NCBI GenBank assembly: GCA_030433075.1 | Contig: JAUILI010000010.1 | Location: 1 to 53,774 of the forward strand | Reading direction: 5' to 3' | Origin: Gammaproteobacteria bacterium | GTDB taxonomy: Bacteria; Pseudomonadota; Gammaproteobacteria; Pseudomonadales; Azotimanducaceae | Length of the DNA stretch: 53,774 nucleotides | Part shown: in pieces, positions 32,915 through 42,582 of the stretch | Layout: each line of letters begins with the position of its first letter | Numbering within the stretch: the stretch's first letter is position 1 | Notes under the pieces: model-generated | Seen by the model: the letters and a program-made list of their open reading frames with translations, nothing else | The model's database searches: none | What the model was told of the DNA's origin: nothing | Translations under genes and position numbers: made by a program

Positions 32915-34831
32915 ATGATGGATCGCGATGCCCTAACGCTTCGCAACCCGGAACAGGAACTGCGCCAGTTTACGGGGCGGGCCCTGACCCTATGGGTGCT
33001 TCTCGCGCTGGCCATCCTCCTCCTCGTCATGCGCCTATTTCAGCTGCAGGTGCTTGAGCATGATCGCCACGCGGCGCGATCGGAAAAAAATCGCATCGAG
33101 GTGCAGCCCATCGCACCGCCCCGGGGGGAAATCTACGATCGTAAGGGTCGGCTGATCGCCGGGAACCTGCCGGTGTTCTCCCTCATGGTGGTAAAGGAGA
33201 GGGTGGAAGATCTCGAGGCTACGCTCGCGCTTCTGGAGACGCTCATTGGCCTCACTGCCGAGGAGCGGGAGGCCTTTCAGGGACGCCTCGCGCGGCGTCG
33301 TCGGCCCCTCGAGCCGGTTACCTTACGCCTGCGCCTCGACCCCGAGGCCATGGCGCGGGTCGCCGTGAATCGCCATCGCCTCCCGGGGGTCGAGATTGAA
33401 GCGGGGCTGCTCCGCCATTACCCCGAGGGGGCGCTGCTGGCCCACGCCGTGGGGAGCGTCCGCCGCCTGTCCGAAGCGGATCTTCAGCGGGTGGATCCCA
33501 TTGCCTACAGCGCAACGCGCTTTATGGGTCGCCTAGGGGTAGAAGCGCATTACGAACGGGCGCTCCACGGCGCCGTGGGCCATGAGCGGGTGGAAACGGA
33601 TGCCCGAGGGCGCATCACCCGCACCTTAGATCGAACGCCCCCCCGGGCCGGACACAATCTAACCTTGCACCTCGATCGCGATCTCCAGGCCGCGGCGGTG
33701 GCGGCCCTCGCGGGCCGCCGGGGCGCCGTGGTGGCGCTCGACCCCCGTACCGGGGGCATTCTGGCGCTGGCCTCCACACCGTCCTACAACCCCAACGATT
33801 TCATCTGGGGGTTGGATGCGGAGGGCTACCAAGCGCTCCAGCAGGACCGGGATCAGCCGCTTTTCAATCGACCCGTGCGCGGGCAGTACGCCCCGGGCTC
33901 CACCTTTAAGCCCCTTGTGGCCCTCGCCGCGCTTACGGAAGGGGTCACGGACTGGGAGCGCAGCCTGAAGGATCCGGGTTATTACCAGCTCCCGGGGCAA
34001 AGCCGTAAGTATCGGGACTGGAGCTGGACCGCGGGCAACGGCGGCGGACAGGGCGTCGTGGATCTTCGAAAGGCCATCTACCGGTCGTCGAACACCTACT
34101 TCTTTGATCTGGGTAACCGCCTCGGGCCCGAACCCATGGCCTCCGTGGCCCGGGCCTTTGGCCTCGGCAGTGATCGCTCCGTGGATGTGTTCGGGGCGCG
34201 CCCGGGCCTCGTGCCCGACGGGGGCTGGAAGCAGCAGGCCCAGGGCCAGCCCTGGTATCCCGGAGACTCCCTCAACTTCGCCATTGGTCAAGGGGCGCTG
34301 TTGGTGACGCCGCTCCAGCTGGCGACGGTGGCGGCCACCTTGGCCAACCGGGGCCAGCCGGTGCGCCCCCGGTTCCTCATGGCCAGCGATGCGCGGCTCC
34401 CGGAGCTGGCGCCCGCGCCCCTGCCGCCGCTGGATCAGTTCTCCCAGGCCGATTATGCCGGCGTCATTGAGGCCATGGAGGCGGTGGTCCATCGAGGGAA
34501 TCAGCGCTTCGGAGAGAATGGGACAGCCTGGGCCTACATTGGGCAGGACATCCCCTACCGCATGGCTGGGAAGTCCGGTACGGCGCAGGTGGTAGAGATC
34601 CCCCAGGGCGAGGAATACGACGAGGAGGCGCTTGAAGAGCGACAGCGCAAGCACGCCTGGTTTATGGCCTTCGCGCCGGTGGAGGCCCCGGAAATTGCCG
34701 TGGCGGTGCTCGTGGAGAATGGCGGTGGGGGGTCGCAAATTGCTGCGCCCGTGGCCCGGGCCGTGGTGGATGCCTGGCTGCTGCCCAAGGCGCCCCAGGC
34801 GCCCCAGGTGGCCAAGGTGGCCCAGCAATGA
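32915..34831 (+). CDS. mrdA: penicillin-binding protein 2 (transpeptidase for cell elongation)
   Basis: PBP2, 638 residues, crosslinks peptidoglycan in the elongation complex with RodA. One N-terminal membrane anchor (about residues 24-42) precedes the pedestal domain with PPRGEIYDRKGRLIAGN. Catalytic motifs are S329-T-F-K332, S391-S-N393 and K553-S-G-T556. The C-terminus is alanine/proline/glutamine rich. The stop overlaps the rodA start in ATGA, coupling the partner proteins. Confidence 0.97.
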   Translation: MMDRDALTLRNPEQELRQFTGRALTLWVLLALAILLLVMRLFQLQVLEHDRHAARSEKNRIEVQPIAPPRGEIYDRKGRLIAGNLPVFSLMVVKERVEDLEATLALLETLIGLTAEEREAFQGRLARRRRPLEPVTLRLRLDPEAMARVAVNRHRLPGVEIEAGLLRHYPEGALLAHAVGSVRRLSEADLQRVDPIAYSATRFMGRLGVEAHYERALHGAVGHERVETDARGRITRTLDRTPPRAGHNLTLHLDRDLQAAAVAALAGRRGAVVALDPRTGGILALASTPSYNPNDFIWGLDAEGYQALQQDRDQPLFNRPVRGQYAPGSTFKPLVALAALTEGVTDWERSLKDPGYYQLPGQSRKYRDWSWTAGNGGGQGVVDLRKAIYRSSNTYFFDLGNRLGPEPMASVARAFGLGSDRSVDVFGARPGLVPDGGWKQQAQGQPWYPGDSLNFAIGQGALLVTPLQLATVAATLANRGQPVRPRFLMASDARLPELAPAPLPPLDQFSQADYAGVIEAMEAVVHRGNQRFGENGTAWAYIGQDIPYRMAGKSGTAQVVEIPQGEEYDEEALEERQRKHAWFMAFAPVEAPEIAVAVLVENGGGGSQIAAPVARAVVDAWLLPKAPQAPQVAKVAQQ

Positions 34832-35970
34832 GCGCTGCAGATTTTCGCCGGACCCTAAGCCGGGAGGATGGCTTTGATCGCCGGCAGCGCTGGTTGCGAC
34901 GGCTGCACTTAGATCTGCCGCTGCTGGCGCTGGTGCTGCTAACCGCCGCCTATGGTCTCGTGGTGCTCTACAGCGCGCTCGACCGGGATTGGATGGCCTT
35001 CCAGGGTCAGCTATCGCGCTTGGCCGTGGCGTTCATCGTGATGCTCATTGCGGCCCAGCTGGATCTCGCCATGCTCCAGCGCTGGGCCCCCGTGCTCTAC
35101 GGCCTCGGTATGGTCATGCTGGTGCTCGTGCTCCTGGTGGGCGTGCAGGCGAAGGGGGCGCAGCGGTGGTTGGGGGTGCCGGGGCTTCCGCGCTTTCAGC
35201 CCTCCGAACTCATGAAGCTCGCCGTACCCCTCATGGTGGCGTCGTTCTTAGCCGATCGGCCCCTCCCGCCTACGGGTAAGACCGTGGCCTCGGTGCTGGC
35301 GCTGATTGCGGCCCCCGCCCTGCTCATCGGCCTCCAGCCCGATTTAGGGACGGCCATTCTGGTGGCGGCGGCGGGCTTTGCGGTGCTCCTGCTGTCGGGG
35401 CTGCTCTGGCGCTGGGTGCTGCTGGCGGGGCTGCTGGGGCTCGCCGCTCTGCCCGGGCTTTGGATGGTGATGCGGGATTACCAGCGTCAGCGAGTGCTCA
35501 CTTTGCTTGATCCGGAAAGCGACCCCCTGGGGGCCGGCTGGAACATCATCCAGTCGAAAATCGCCATTGGTTCGGGCGGGCTTTTTGGGAAGGGGCTCTT
35601 TGAAGGGACCCAGTCCCACCTTAACTTCCTGCCGGAAAGCCACACGGACTTCATCATCGCCGTGCTCGCCGAGGAGCTCGGCTTCCTTGGGGTGCTGGGC
35701 TTGCTCACGCTCTACTTCCTGCTGCTTACCCGGGGGCTCTATATCGCCACCCAGGGCCGGGATACCTTCGCCCGCCTCCTGGCCGGTGGCCTGACGCTCA
35801 CCTTCTTTACCTACCTCTTTGTTAACGTGGCCATGGTGTCCGGGCTGCTCCCCGTGGTGGGCGTGCCCCTGCCTCTGGTGAGCTACGGCGGCACCTCGGC
35901 TTTGACCTTGCTGGCGGGCTTTGGGGTGCTCATGGCCGTGGCCACCCAGCCCAAGCCCCTAGCGGCCTAA
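34828..35970 (+). CDS. mrdB: rod shape-determining peptidoglycan glycosyltransferase RodA
   Basis: RodA, 380 residues, a SEDS-family polymerase with about ten membrane helices that extends glycan strands from lipid II together with PBP2. SEDS blocks KGAQRWLGVPGLPRFQPSE, LQPDLGTAILV and NFLPESHTDFIIAVLAEELG are present, the last containing the conserved histidine-threonine-aspartate region. The start overlaps the mrdA stop by 4 nt. Confidence 0.97.
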   Translation: MSAADFRRTLSREDGFDRRQRWLRRLHLDLPLLALVLLTAAYGLVVLYSALDRDWMAFQGQLSRLAVAFIVMLIAAQLDLAMLQRWAPVLYGLGMVMLVLVLLVGVQAKGAQRWLGVPGLPRFQPSELMKLAVPLMVASFLADRPLPPTGKTVASVLALIAAPALLIGLQPDLGTAILVAAAGFAVLLLSGLLWRWVLLAGLLGLAALPGLWMVMRDYQRQRVLTLLDPESDPLGAGWNIIQSKIAIGSGGLFGKGLFEGTQSHLNFLPESHTDFIIAVLAEELGFLGVLGLLTLYFLLLTRGLYIATQGRDTFARLLAGGLTLTFFTYLFVNVAMVSGLLPVVGVPLPLVSYGGTSALTLLAGFGVLMAVATQPKPLAA

Positions 35971-35986
35971 AGCCTTTGGAGTAGTG

Positions 35987-36973
35987 ATGAATCAATGGCG
36001 ATGCGTGCGACTGGCCCTCTTGCTGGGCTGCGCACCGGTGATGGCGGCGGAGGAGGTCCCAGCGGGCTTTCCCCCCCAAGCCGTCGAGAGCTTCCTCGCG
36101 GAGGCTGCGGAGGAAACGGGCCTTCCCCAGCCTTGGCTGGCGGCGACCCTTCAAAAGGCCACCTTTCAGCCCGACATCATTGCGGCGATTTCCCGCCCCG
36201 CGGAGCGGACCCTCACCTGGGGGCAATACCGCGCGCTGTTTTTAAAGCCCGATCGCATCGAAGCCGGGCTGGCGTTCTATGCCGCCCATCGGGAGACGGT
36301 GGATGCGGTGGCCGAAGCCTACGGCGTGTCCTGGCCCTATGTGCTTGCCATCCTCGGTATCGAAACGCGCTACGGAAAGTTCTTTGGCCGCTGGCGGGTG
36401 CTGGATGCCCTCGCCACCCTTGGCTTGGCCTACCCGCCGCGGCAAACCTTTTTTGCGGGCCAGCTGCGGGTTTTCCTCCAGCAGATGCACGCCGAAGGGT
36501 TGGATCCTACGGATCGCATGGGTTCCTACGCCGGGGCCATGGGCTACGGGCAGTTCATTCCCAGTAGTTACCGAGATTTTGCCGTGGATTTTGACGGCGA
36601 TGGCCGCCGGGATCTGTGGGCCGTGGCCGACGCCCTGGGCAGCGTTGCGAACTATCTGGCGGTGCATCGCTGGACTCCGGGCGCGGAAGCGGCACGGCCC
36701 CTCCGGTCCGTTCCCGAGGCGGCCAAGGCCCTGCGGGCGACGGGGCTAGATCCCAGCACGACGGTGGGGGCCCTGACGGCCTTGGGCGTGGACGGCTTGG
36801 CGGGGCTTGAGGCATCTACCCCCGTGGCTCTGCTGGAAATGCAGGGCGAGGACGGGGCGGAATGGATCGCCGGGTTGCCGAACCTTTATGTCATCACGCG
36901 CTATAACCGCTCCTATCTCTACGCCCTTGCGGTGAACGACCTCGCCCAGGCCCTGGCTCAGGGCGCGCCGTGA
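35987..36973 (+). CDS. mltB: lytic murein transglycosylase B family
   Basis: 328 residues. The MltB-type transglycosylase cleaves glycan strands to 1,6-anhydromuropeptides in the periplasm. ATG at 35987 with GGAG at 35978-35981. The catalytic glutamate is E126 in LGIETRYGKFFG, and GAMGYGQFIPSSYRDFAVDF follows. The N-terminus has a signal sequence; LLLGC with Cys15 could be a lipobox, or the signal may be cut after MAA at about residue 21. The stop overlaps the rlpA GTG. Confidence 0.93.
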   Translation: MNQWRCVRLALLLGCAPVMAAEEVPAGFPPQAVESFLAEAAEETGLPQPWLAATLQKATFQPDIIAAISRPAERTLTWGQYRALFLKPDRIEAGLAFYAAHRETVDAVAEAYGVSWPYVLAILGIETRYGKFFGRWRVLDALATLGLAYPPRQTFFAGQLRVFLQQMHAEGLDPTDRMGSYAGAMGYGQFIPSSYRDFAVDFDGDGRRDLWAVADALGSVANYLAVHRWTPGAEAARPLRSVPEAAKALRATGLDPSTTVGALTALGVDGLAGLEASTPVALLEMQGEDGAEWIAGLPNLYVITRYNRSYLYALAVNDLAQALAQGAP

Positions 36974-37776
36974 AACGTCTGCTCGCCTATGGGGGGCTGG
37001 CCTTCTGGCTGGCGGCCTGTGCGGTGCCGGGCCTGCGCCCGGAGCAGGATCGGGCGCCCCGGATCGTGCTTCCCGGGACCCTATCCCAGGAAACGCTGGA
37101 GCCCCGCTGGGAGCCCCGGGCGGCCGTGGGCAATCACTCGCCCTATCGGGTTTTTGGGGTGGAGTACCGCGTGCTGCCCTCCGCGGAGCAGTTCGAGGAG
37201 CGGGGCATCGCCTCCTGGTATGGCCGAAAGTTTCATGGCCGCCCGACGTCCAGCGGTGAACCCTACGATATGTTCGCCCTGACCGCGGCGCACAAGCATT
37301 TGCCCCTGCCCACCTACGTCCGCGTGACCCGGGAGGATACGGGCGCCTCCCTGGTGGTGCGGGTCAATGATCGGGGGCCCTTTCACGACGATCGCATCAT
37401 CGATCTCTCCTACGCAGCGGCACGGCGCCTGGGCTTTCACGAACAGGGCACGGCGCCGGTGTGCCTAGAAGCCCTGACCTTTCCTCCGCCGACCCCCGAA
37501 GCCGCCGCGCCTCGGGCGCGGGAGCAGGCGGGGACGCGCTTGTGGCTCCAGGCGGGGGCGTTCCAGGATCGGGCCGCCGCGGCAGCGCTGGCGGCGGAGC
37601 TCGGTCCCTTGCTTACCCTCGCGGCAAGTCCTGCGCCCCTGTCCATTCGCCAGGACCCTCCGCCCTTTCATCGCGTTCGCATCGGGCCCTTCGAGGATGT
37701 GCAGGCGGCGGAGCGGGTGCAGGCGCTTCTAATGTTCTCCGATGTGCCGGCGACGCCCCTCCTCATCGAGGAGTAG
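36970..37776 (+). CDS. rlpA: RlpA family septal ring lytic transglycosylase, lipoprotein
   Basis: 268 residues. Lipobox LAAC puts the lipid on Cys17, so it is likely anchored in the outer membrane. The double-psi beta-barrel domain shows GIASWYGRKFHGRPTSSGE and VVRVNDRGPFHDDRIIDLS, with the histidine and aspartate that are catalytic in the Pseudomonas enzyme, which cuts glycan strands lacking stem peptides. A C-terminal SPOR domain (about 180-267; LWLQAGAFQDR and HRVRIGPFEDVQAAERV) targets denuded septal glycan. GTG start overlaps the mltB stop. Confidence 0.95.
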   Translation: MKRLLAYGGLAFWLAACAVPGLRPEQDRAPRIVLPGTLSQETLEPRWEPRAAVGNHSPYRVFGVEYRVLPSAEQFEERGIASWYGRKFHGRPTSSGEPYDMFALTAAHKHLPLPTYVRVTREDTGASLVVRVNDRGPFHDDRIIDLSYAAARRLGFHEQGTAPVCLEALTFPPPTPEAAAPRAREQAGTRLWLQAGAFQDRAAAAALAAELGPLLTLAASPAPLSIRQDPPPFHRVRIGPFEDVQAAERVQALLMFSDVPATPLLIEE

Positions 37777-37787
37777 GGGGGCGGCCG

Positions 37788-37796
37788 TGCTAAACT
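37788..37796 (+). promoter_or_regulatory. possible extended -10 promoter for dacA
   Basis: TGC-TAAACT lies 33 bp before the dacA start, just after the rlpA stop. It has the TGn extension and a good -10, but no recognisable -35 at 17 bp. It could add transcription of dacA-ybeD-lipB to that from upstream. Confidence 0.35.
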
Positions 37797-37828
37797 GTCC
37801 CCAAAAGCCAGAACAGAGGAGCGTTGCC

Positions 37829-38995
37829 GTGCTGCGTAAGCTGCTGGGCCTGAGCCTATTGCTGTTGATTCCCTCCGTGCAGGCCGCGCCGGCGCTCGTG
37901 CCCCGGCCCCCGGCCCTGGCAGCGGCGTCGTGGATTTTGATTGAAGCCACCACGGGGACCGTGCTGGTGGAACATGAGGCCGACACGCCCCTGCCGCCGG
38001 CATCCCTCACCAAAATGATGACGGACTACGTCGTGGCCGCAGAGCTCGCGGCGGGGCGGGCGACCCTCGACGATCTCGTTCCCATCAGCGAAAAAGCCTG
38101 GCGCATGGATGGCTCGAAGATGTTCGTTCGCGTCGGGGACCAGGTGCGCCTCGAGGATCTCCTCCGGGGCGTGGTCATCCAGTCGGGGAACGATGCCTCC
38201 GTGGCCCTGGCGGAATACCTCGCCGGCGATGAAGCGGCCTTCTCCGACGTGATGAATCGCCAGGCGGCGCTCCTGGGCATGAAGAACTCCCGATTCCGTA
38301 ATGCCACAGGCATGCCTGCGGAGGATCACCTTTCCACGGCTCGCGACCTCTCCATTCTTGCGCGGCGCCTGATCGAAGATTTCCCCGATCACTACCGTTA
38401 TTACTCGGAGAAAACCTTTACCTACGGTCAGGACTTCACCACCGGCGAACCTATTACGCAGCGTAATCGCAATGAGCTGCTGTGGGTGGACGATTCCGTA
38501 GACGGGATCAAAACGGGCTACACGGCGGCGGCAGGCTACTGCCTTGTGGCGTCCTCCGAGCGCGATGGCATGCGCCTGATTTCCGTGGTGCTGGGGACCA
38601 ATAGCCCCGACGCGCGCACCCAGGAAACGCAGAAGCTGCTGCGCTACGGCTTCCGCTATTTCGAAAGCAAGCCCCTGCTGGCGGGCGGCGAGGCCATGGC
38701 CACGGCGCCGGTGTGGAAGGGCACCCGCGCCAGCGTTGCCTACGGCCTTGCAGAGGACATCCATCTTACCCTGCCCCGGGGCACCCACGAGGGCCTAGAA
38801 ACCCGGGTCACCATGATGGCGCCCCTCACGGCGCCCCTGGCGGAGGGGGATAGGGTGGGCACGGTGGCCGTTTTGAATGGCGACGAGGTGCTGGTCGAGG
38901 CGCCCCTGCAGGCGCTGCACCCGGTGGAGGAAGCGGGGTGGTTCAAGCGTCTCCTAGATGCGCTGCGCCTGTGGTTTGCGGGCCTCTTTGGCTAG
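37829..38995 (+). CDS. dacA: D-alanyl-D-alanine carboxypeptidase (PBP5/6 family)
   Basis: 388 residues. Removes the terminal D-alanine from peptidoglycan stem peptides, limiting crosslinking. The GTG at 37829 follows GAGGAG (37815-37820); the longer open frame to 37742 overlaps rlpA and lacks a signal start. Signal peptide with cleavage after about residue 19 or 20 (SVQAAP). Catalytic motifs: S59-L-T-K62, S119-G-N121 and K228-T-G230. The C-terminal end KRLLDALRLWFAGLFG is an amphipathic membrane anchor typical of the family. Confidence 0.96.
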   Translation: MLRKLLGLSLLLLIPSVQAAPALVPRPPALAAASWILIEATTGTVLVEHEADTPLPPASLTKMMTDYVVAAELAAGRATLDDLVPISEKAWRMDGSKMFVRVGDQVRLEDLLRGVVIQSGNDASVALAEYLAGDEAAFSDVMNRQAALLGMKNSRFRNATGMPAEDHLSTARDLSILARRLIEDFPDHYRYYSEKTFTYGQDFTTGEPITQRNRNELLWVDDSVDGIKTGYTAAAGYCLVASSERDGMRLISVVLGTNSPDARTQETQKLLRYGFRYFESKPLLAGGEAMATAPVWKGTRASVAYGLAEDIHLTLPRGTHEGLETRVTMMAPLTAPLAEGDRVGTVAVLNGDEVLVEAPLQALHPVEEAGWFKRLLDALRLWFAGLFG

Positions 38996-39002
38996 CAGCG
39001 TG

Positions 39003-39272
39003 ATGGATCAGGAGCCGCCGAAGATTGTATTCCCCGCCCCGGCCTATCCGGTCAAGGTCGTGGGAGCCTTTACCCCGGATTTCGAAGCCTTTGTGCTAGA
39101 GACCTTCCAGGCCCACGCCCCGGAGGTCAGCGAAGCGCAGCTGAGCTGCCGACCCTCGCGAAATGGCCGCTTCCTCGCCGTGACCGTCACCTTTACGGCG
39201 CAGAGCGAAGCGCAGCTCGCGGCGATCTTTGCGGATTTACAGGCCAGCGGTCGTGTCGAGCTCGTCCTCTGA
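39003..39272 (+). CDS. ybeD: YbeD/DUF493 family protein
   Basis: 89 residues, a small alpha/beta protein of the YbeD family with an ACT-like fold. Recognised by its size, the segment [17 protein letters not shown], the end SGRVELVL, and its fixed place between dacA and lipB. ATG at 39003, eight bases after the dacA stop. Function is unknown; the neighbourhood suggests a link to lipoylation or the envelope, but nothing in the sequence decides it. Confidence 0.92.
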   Translation: MDQEPPKIVFPAPAYPVKVVGAFTPDFEAFVLETFQAHAPEVSEAQLSCRPSRNGRFLAVTVTFTAQSEAQLAAIFADLQASGRVELVL

Positions 39273-39930
39273 GCTCACGGCCCTCTGGTGGGGGCGCCAG
39301 GCCTACGAGCCGATGTTTCGCGCGCAGCAGCGCTTTACGGAAGACCGGGGGCCGGAAACGCCCGATGCCCTATGGGCCCTAGAGCACGACCCGGTCTACA
39401 CCCAGGGGCAGGCAGGCCGCGCCGAACATGTGCTAGCCCCTGGCGCCATTCCCGTGGTGTCCACGGATCGGGGCGGGCAGGTGACCTACCACGGTCCCGG
39501 GCAGCTGGTGATTTACCTTCTCGTGGACTGTCGCCGCCGAGCTTTGGGGGTGCGGGGCCTTGTGGATGCGATTGAAGGTTCCCTGATCGACGCCCTGGCG
39601 GGCTGGGGTATTGAAGGCCACGCGCGCCGCGATGCCCCGGGGGTTTATGTAGGGGCGGCGAAGATTGCCTCCCTCGGGCTACGGGTGCGCCGAGGCTGCA
39701 GTTACCACGGTTTGGCGCTGAACGTGGCCATGGATCTGGCGCCCTTTGCGGGGATCAACCCCTGCGGGATGGCGGGCCTGGCGGTCACCCAAACCGTGGA
39801 TCTGGGCGGCCCAGGGACGCTTCAGGACGCGCTTGAAGGGGTGTTGCCGGCCCTAGCCTCGCGCCTTGGGGCGCCGTGTCCTCCCCTAGCGCTTGCTCCC
39901 GCAGGCGGGGCACTGGGCGCGCCGCTTTAG
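39253..39930 (+). CDS. lipB: lipoyl(octanoyl) transferase
   Basis: LipB, 225 residues from the GTG at 39253, moves octanoyl from acyl-carrier protein to lipoyl domains of 2-oxoacid dehydrogenases and the glycine cleavage system. Signature [20 protein letters not shown]; catalytic K137 (GAAKIAS) and C171 (INPCGMAG) are present. The start lies inside ybeD (20-nt overlap); a TTG at 39229 is also in frame. lipA, usually next, is absent here: the gene instead overlaps convergent moeB by 45 bp. Confidence 0.94.
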   Translation: MSSSSSELTALWWGRQAYEPMFRAQQRFTEDRGPETPDALWALEHDPVYTQGQAGRAEHVLAPGAIPVVSTDRGGQVTYHGPGQLVIYLLVDCRRRALGVRGLVDAIEGSLIDALAGWGIEGHARRDAPGVYVGAAKIASLGLRVRRGCSYHGLALNVAMDLAPFAGINPCGMAGLAVTQTVDLGGPGTLQDALEGVLPALASRLGAPCPPLALAPAGGALGAPL

Positions 39931-40635
39931 AGTAAAGCGACTGAGCTCCAGGCTGAGGCCTTCAAAGGATAGGACGGCGCCGAGGGCGCTGGGCCGATGG
40001 CCCGTCAGCCACTTCACCGCCTCCAAGGCTTGTAGCACCCCCAAAAGGCCGACTACCGGGCCGAGTACCCCCGCTTCTGCGCAGGCATCGCCGTCCTGCT
40101 CGGGCAGTTCCGGCCAGAGACATCGGTAGCAGGGGCTTTGGTCGTCCCGGGGATCGAACGCCATCAGCTGCCCCGCCGTGCGCAGGGCGGCGGCGCTGAT
40201 CCAGCGCGTCCCCGTGGCCAGGCACACCCCGTTTAGCTCGTCGCGGATGGCGAAGTGGTCCGTGCAGTCCAGCACGAGGTCCGCCCGGATGACGGCCTCC
40301 GTGAGCGCTTCCCCGGTCAGGCGGGGCAGGGCTTCCAGCGTGAGCGTAGCGTTTTGTGCGGTGAGGCGCGCTTTGGCCGCGACGCTTTTTTTCTCTCCAA
40401 GGTCCGCTTCGCTGTAAAGCACCTGCCGGGGCAGGTTGGAAAGGTCGATGGGGTCGTCGTCTGCTAGGAGCAGGGTGCCCACGCCCGCCCCCGCTAGATA
40501 AAGCGCCGCCGGCGCGCCCAGGCCCCCCAAGCCAAGCATGAGCACCGTGCTGGCGCCCAGCCGCGCCTGGCCCTCCATGTCGATGGCAGGAAGCAGCAGC
40601 TGGCGGCTGTAGCGCAGGAGCGCGGCGTCATCCAT
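39886..40635 (-). CDS. moeB: MoeB/ThiF-type adenylyltransferase
   Basis: 249 residues. E1-like enzyme that adenylates the C-terminal glycine of MoaD (molybdopterin) or ThiS (thiamine) before sulfur transfer. Begins [18 protein letters not shown]; nucleotide-binding GLGGLG at residues 35-40; zinc ligands in CYRC and in the very end CPACGSKR (C242, C245). Position after prfA-prmC is typical of moeB in Pseudomonas-like genomes, but ThiF function cannot be excluded. The ATG overlaps the prmC end by 8 nt. Confidence 0.9.
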   Translation of the reverse strand: MDDAALLRYSRQLLLPAIDMEGQARLGASTVLMLGLGGLGAPAALYLAGAGVGTLLLADDDPIDLSNLPRQVLYSEADLGEKKSVAAKARLTAQNATLTLEALPRLTGEALTEAVIRADLVLDCTDHFAIRDELNGVCLATGTRWISAAALRTAGQLMAFDPRDDQSPCYRCLWPELPEQDGDACAEAGVLGPVVGLLGVLQALEAVKWLTGHRPSALGAVLSFEGLSLELSRFTLKRRAQCPACGSKR

Positions 40636-41461
40636 GGGGTTGCCTCGCGAAGGTGGCTCGGGGGCGCCCCCCCGTGTCTCGCTCAAGAGCCAGTTCATCA
40701 TAGCCGGCGCGCTGGAGCCGCGCAGCGAGGGTCACGGCCTGACGGTGGCCATGCTCGAGGCCGAGCCAGCCGCGCGGGCGAAGGCGGCTGCGGGCGCCCG
40801 TAAGCACGCGCTCCAGGGCGTCAAAGCCCTGGTCCCCCGCAAAGAGCGCGAGCGCGGGCTCGAAGCGAGCCACGGACGGCGCCAGCTCCGGGTCCCCGGG
40901 CGCGATGTAGGGCGGGTTGGCGACGATGGCATCGAGGGGAAAGAGGCTCGAGGGTAGCGCCGCATACCAGTCGCTCTCGAAGAAGGTGACCGCGAGGCTC
41001 AGGCGCGCGGCGTTATCCCGCGCGACGGCAAGGGCATCGGGGCTGATGTCGCTTGCGAAGACCGTCAACTCCGGCCGGGCGGCCTTAAGCGCGAGGGCCA
41101 GGGCTCCGGAGCCCGTGCCTAGATCAAGCACGCGAAGCGGTCCGGGGGGGAGGCGGCGAAGCAGCCCCTCGAGCAGCACTTCCGTATCGGGCCGGGGTAG
41201 GAGCGTCGCCTCGGTGACGCGAAGGGTCAGGCCGGCAAAGCCCACCACCCCGAGCAGCTGACCAAGGGGGGCACCCTTGGCGAGCTTGGCAAGGCCTTCC
41301 CGGCAGGCGCTAAGGGCCCCGGGGGCGAGAGGTTCCCGGCCGTGGGCCAGGAGCCAGGTGGGGGCGCACGCTAGGCGATGGGCCAGCAGAGCCCGCACCG
41401 CGCCCGGGTCGAGGCCGAGGGCCCGGCCCTCGGCGAGCAGGGCGTCGACGGTGTCCGTCAT
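40628..41461 (-). CDS. prmC: peptide chain release factor N5-glutamine methyltransferase
   Basis: PrmC (HemK), 277 residues, methylates the glutamine of the GGQ motif in RF1 and RF2 using SAM. SAM motif DLGTGSGA at 113-120 and the catalytic NPPY at 182-185 are intact. Its substrate gene prfA is directly upstream with a 4-nt ATGA overlap, so enzyme and target are co-translated. Confidence 0.97.
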   Translation of the reverse strand: MTDTVDALLAEGRALGLDPGAVRALLAHRLACAPTWLLAHGREPLAPGALSACREGLAKLAKGAPLGQLLGVVGFAGLTLRVTEATLLPRPDTEVLLEGLLRRLPPGPLRVLDLGTGSGALALALKAARPELTVFASDISPDALAVARDNAARLSLAVTFFESDWYAALPSSLFPLDAIVANPPYIAPGDPELAPSVARFEPALALFAGDQGFDALERVLTGARSRLRPRGWLGLEHGHRQAVTLAARLQRAGYDELALERDTGGRPRATFARQPHG

Positions 41462-42543
41462 CCCTCGGCGGCGGCGAGCAGGTCCGCTTGGTGTTCCCGG
41501 AGCAGGGGGCTGATGACCTGGTCGAGGTCCCCCTCAAGAATGGCCTCAAGGGCGTAGAGCGTGAGATCAATGCGGTGATCGGTCATGCGCCCCTGGGGAA
41601 AGTTGTAGGTGCGGATACGTTCCGAGCGATCTCCCGAGCCCACGAGGTTCCGTCGCTGATCGGAGCGGGCCTGCTGAGCGGCCTGCTTTTCCATGTCCGT
41701 CAGCCGGGCGGCGAGGAGTCCCATGGCCCGGGCGCGGTTTTTGTGCTGGGAGCGCTCATCCTGGCATTCCACCACGATGCCCGTGGGCAAGTGCGTAATG
41801 CGAATGGCCGAATCGGTTTTGTTGACGTGCTGGCCGCCGGCGCCCGATGCCCTAAAGGTATCAATGCGGAGATCTTCCTTGTTCAGTTCGACCTCGGCGG
41901 TCTCCTCCGGTTCCGGGAGCACGGCCACGGTGCAAGCGGAGGTATGGATACGCCCCTGGGATTCGGTCGCCGGTACACGCTGCACGCGATGGGCGCCCGA
42001 TTCGAATTTCAGCTTGCCGTAGACGCCGTCGCCGCCGGCCAGGCGAACCACCACTTCCCGGTATCCCCCAAGCTCCGCTTGCCGCTCTGAGAGGATTTCC
42101 GACTGCCAGCGCTGCTGCTCTGCGTAGCGCAGGTACATGCGTAGGAGATCGCCGGCGAAGAGAGCGGCTTCGTCGCCGCCGGTGCCGGCGCGAATTTCCA
42201 GGAAGACGTTGGCTCCATCCTCCGGGTCCCGGGGCATGAGGAGCTGCTCAAGGGCTTCCTCGAGGCGATCCCGCTCTGCTTCGGCCTCCCCGAGGGACTC
42301 CTTGGCCAGGGCCCGGAGCTCCGGGTCATCGTCGGCGAGGAGCTCCCGGGCGCCGGCGACTTCGTCCTCGGCGGCGCTCCAGTGTTGAAAGGCCGCGATG
42401 ATGGGGTCGAGCTCGGCGTATTCCTTGGAGAAGCGCGCGTAGCTGCTGGCATCCTGGCTGGTTTCCGGATCGGCCATGAGGGCGGCCAGTTCCTCATGGC
42501 GATCCTTCGCCTCTTCTAGCCGGGCTAAAAGGCTGCTTCTCAT
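41458..42543 (-). CDS. prfA: peptide chain release factor 1
   Basis: RF1, 361 residues, reads UAA and UAG. The stop-codon recognition tripeptide is PAT (191-193, in RVPATE), which marks RF1 and not RF2, and the peptidyl-release motif GGQ is at 236-238. Transcribed on the minus strand after hemA with a 39-bp spacer, which contains a TGCGCCCC-G-GGGGCGCA palindrome around 42560. Next gene is prmC. Confidence 0.98.
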   Translation of the reverse strand: MRSSLLARLEEAKDRHEELAALMADPETSQDASSYARFSKEYAELDPIIAAFQHWSAAEDEVAGARELLADDDPELRALAKESLGEAEAERDRLEEALEQLLMPRDPEDGANVFLEIRAGTGGDEAALFAGDLLRMYLRYAEQQRWQSEILSERQAELGGYREVVVRLAGGDGVYGKLKFESGAHRVQRVPATESQGRIHTSACTVAVLPEPEETAEVELNKEDLRIDTFRASGAGGQHVNKTDSAIRITHLPTGIVVECQDERSQHKNRARAMGLLAARLTDMEKQAAQQARSDQRRNLVGSGDRSERIRTYNFPQGRMTDHRIDLTLYALEAILEGDLDQVISPLLREHQADLLAAAEG

Positions 42544-42582
42544 GCGGTGTGGTTCCTTGCGGTGCGCCCCGGGGGCGCAGGC

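Noticed and set aside
34785-34831. Short repeat-like PKAPQAPQVAKVAQQ end of PBP2 as a special domain
   Set aside because: Only a brief low-complexity tail; variable C-termini are usual in PBP2.
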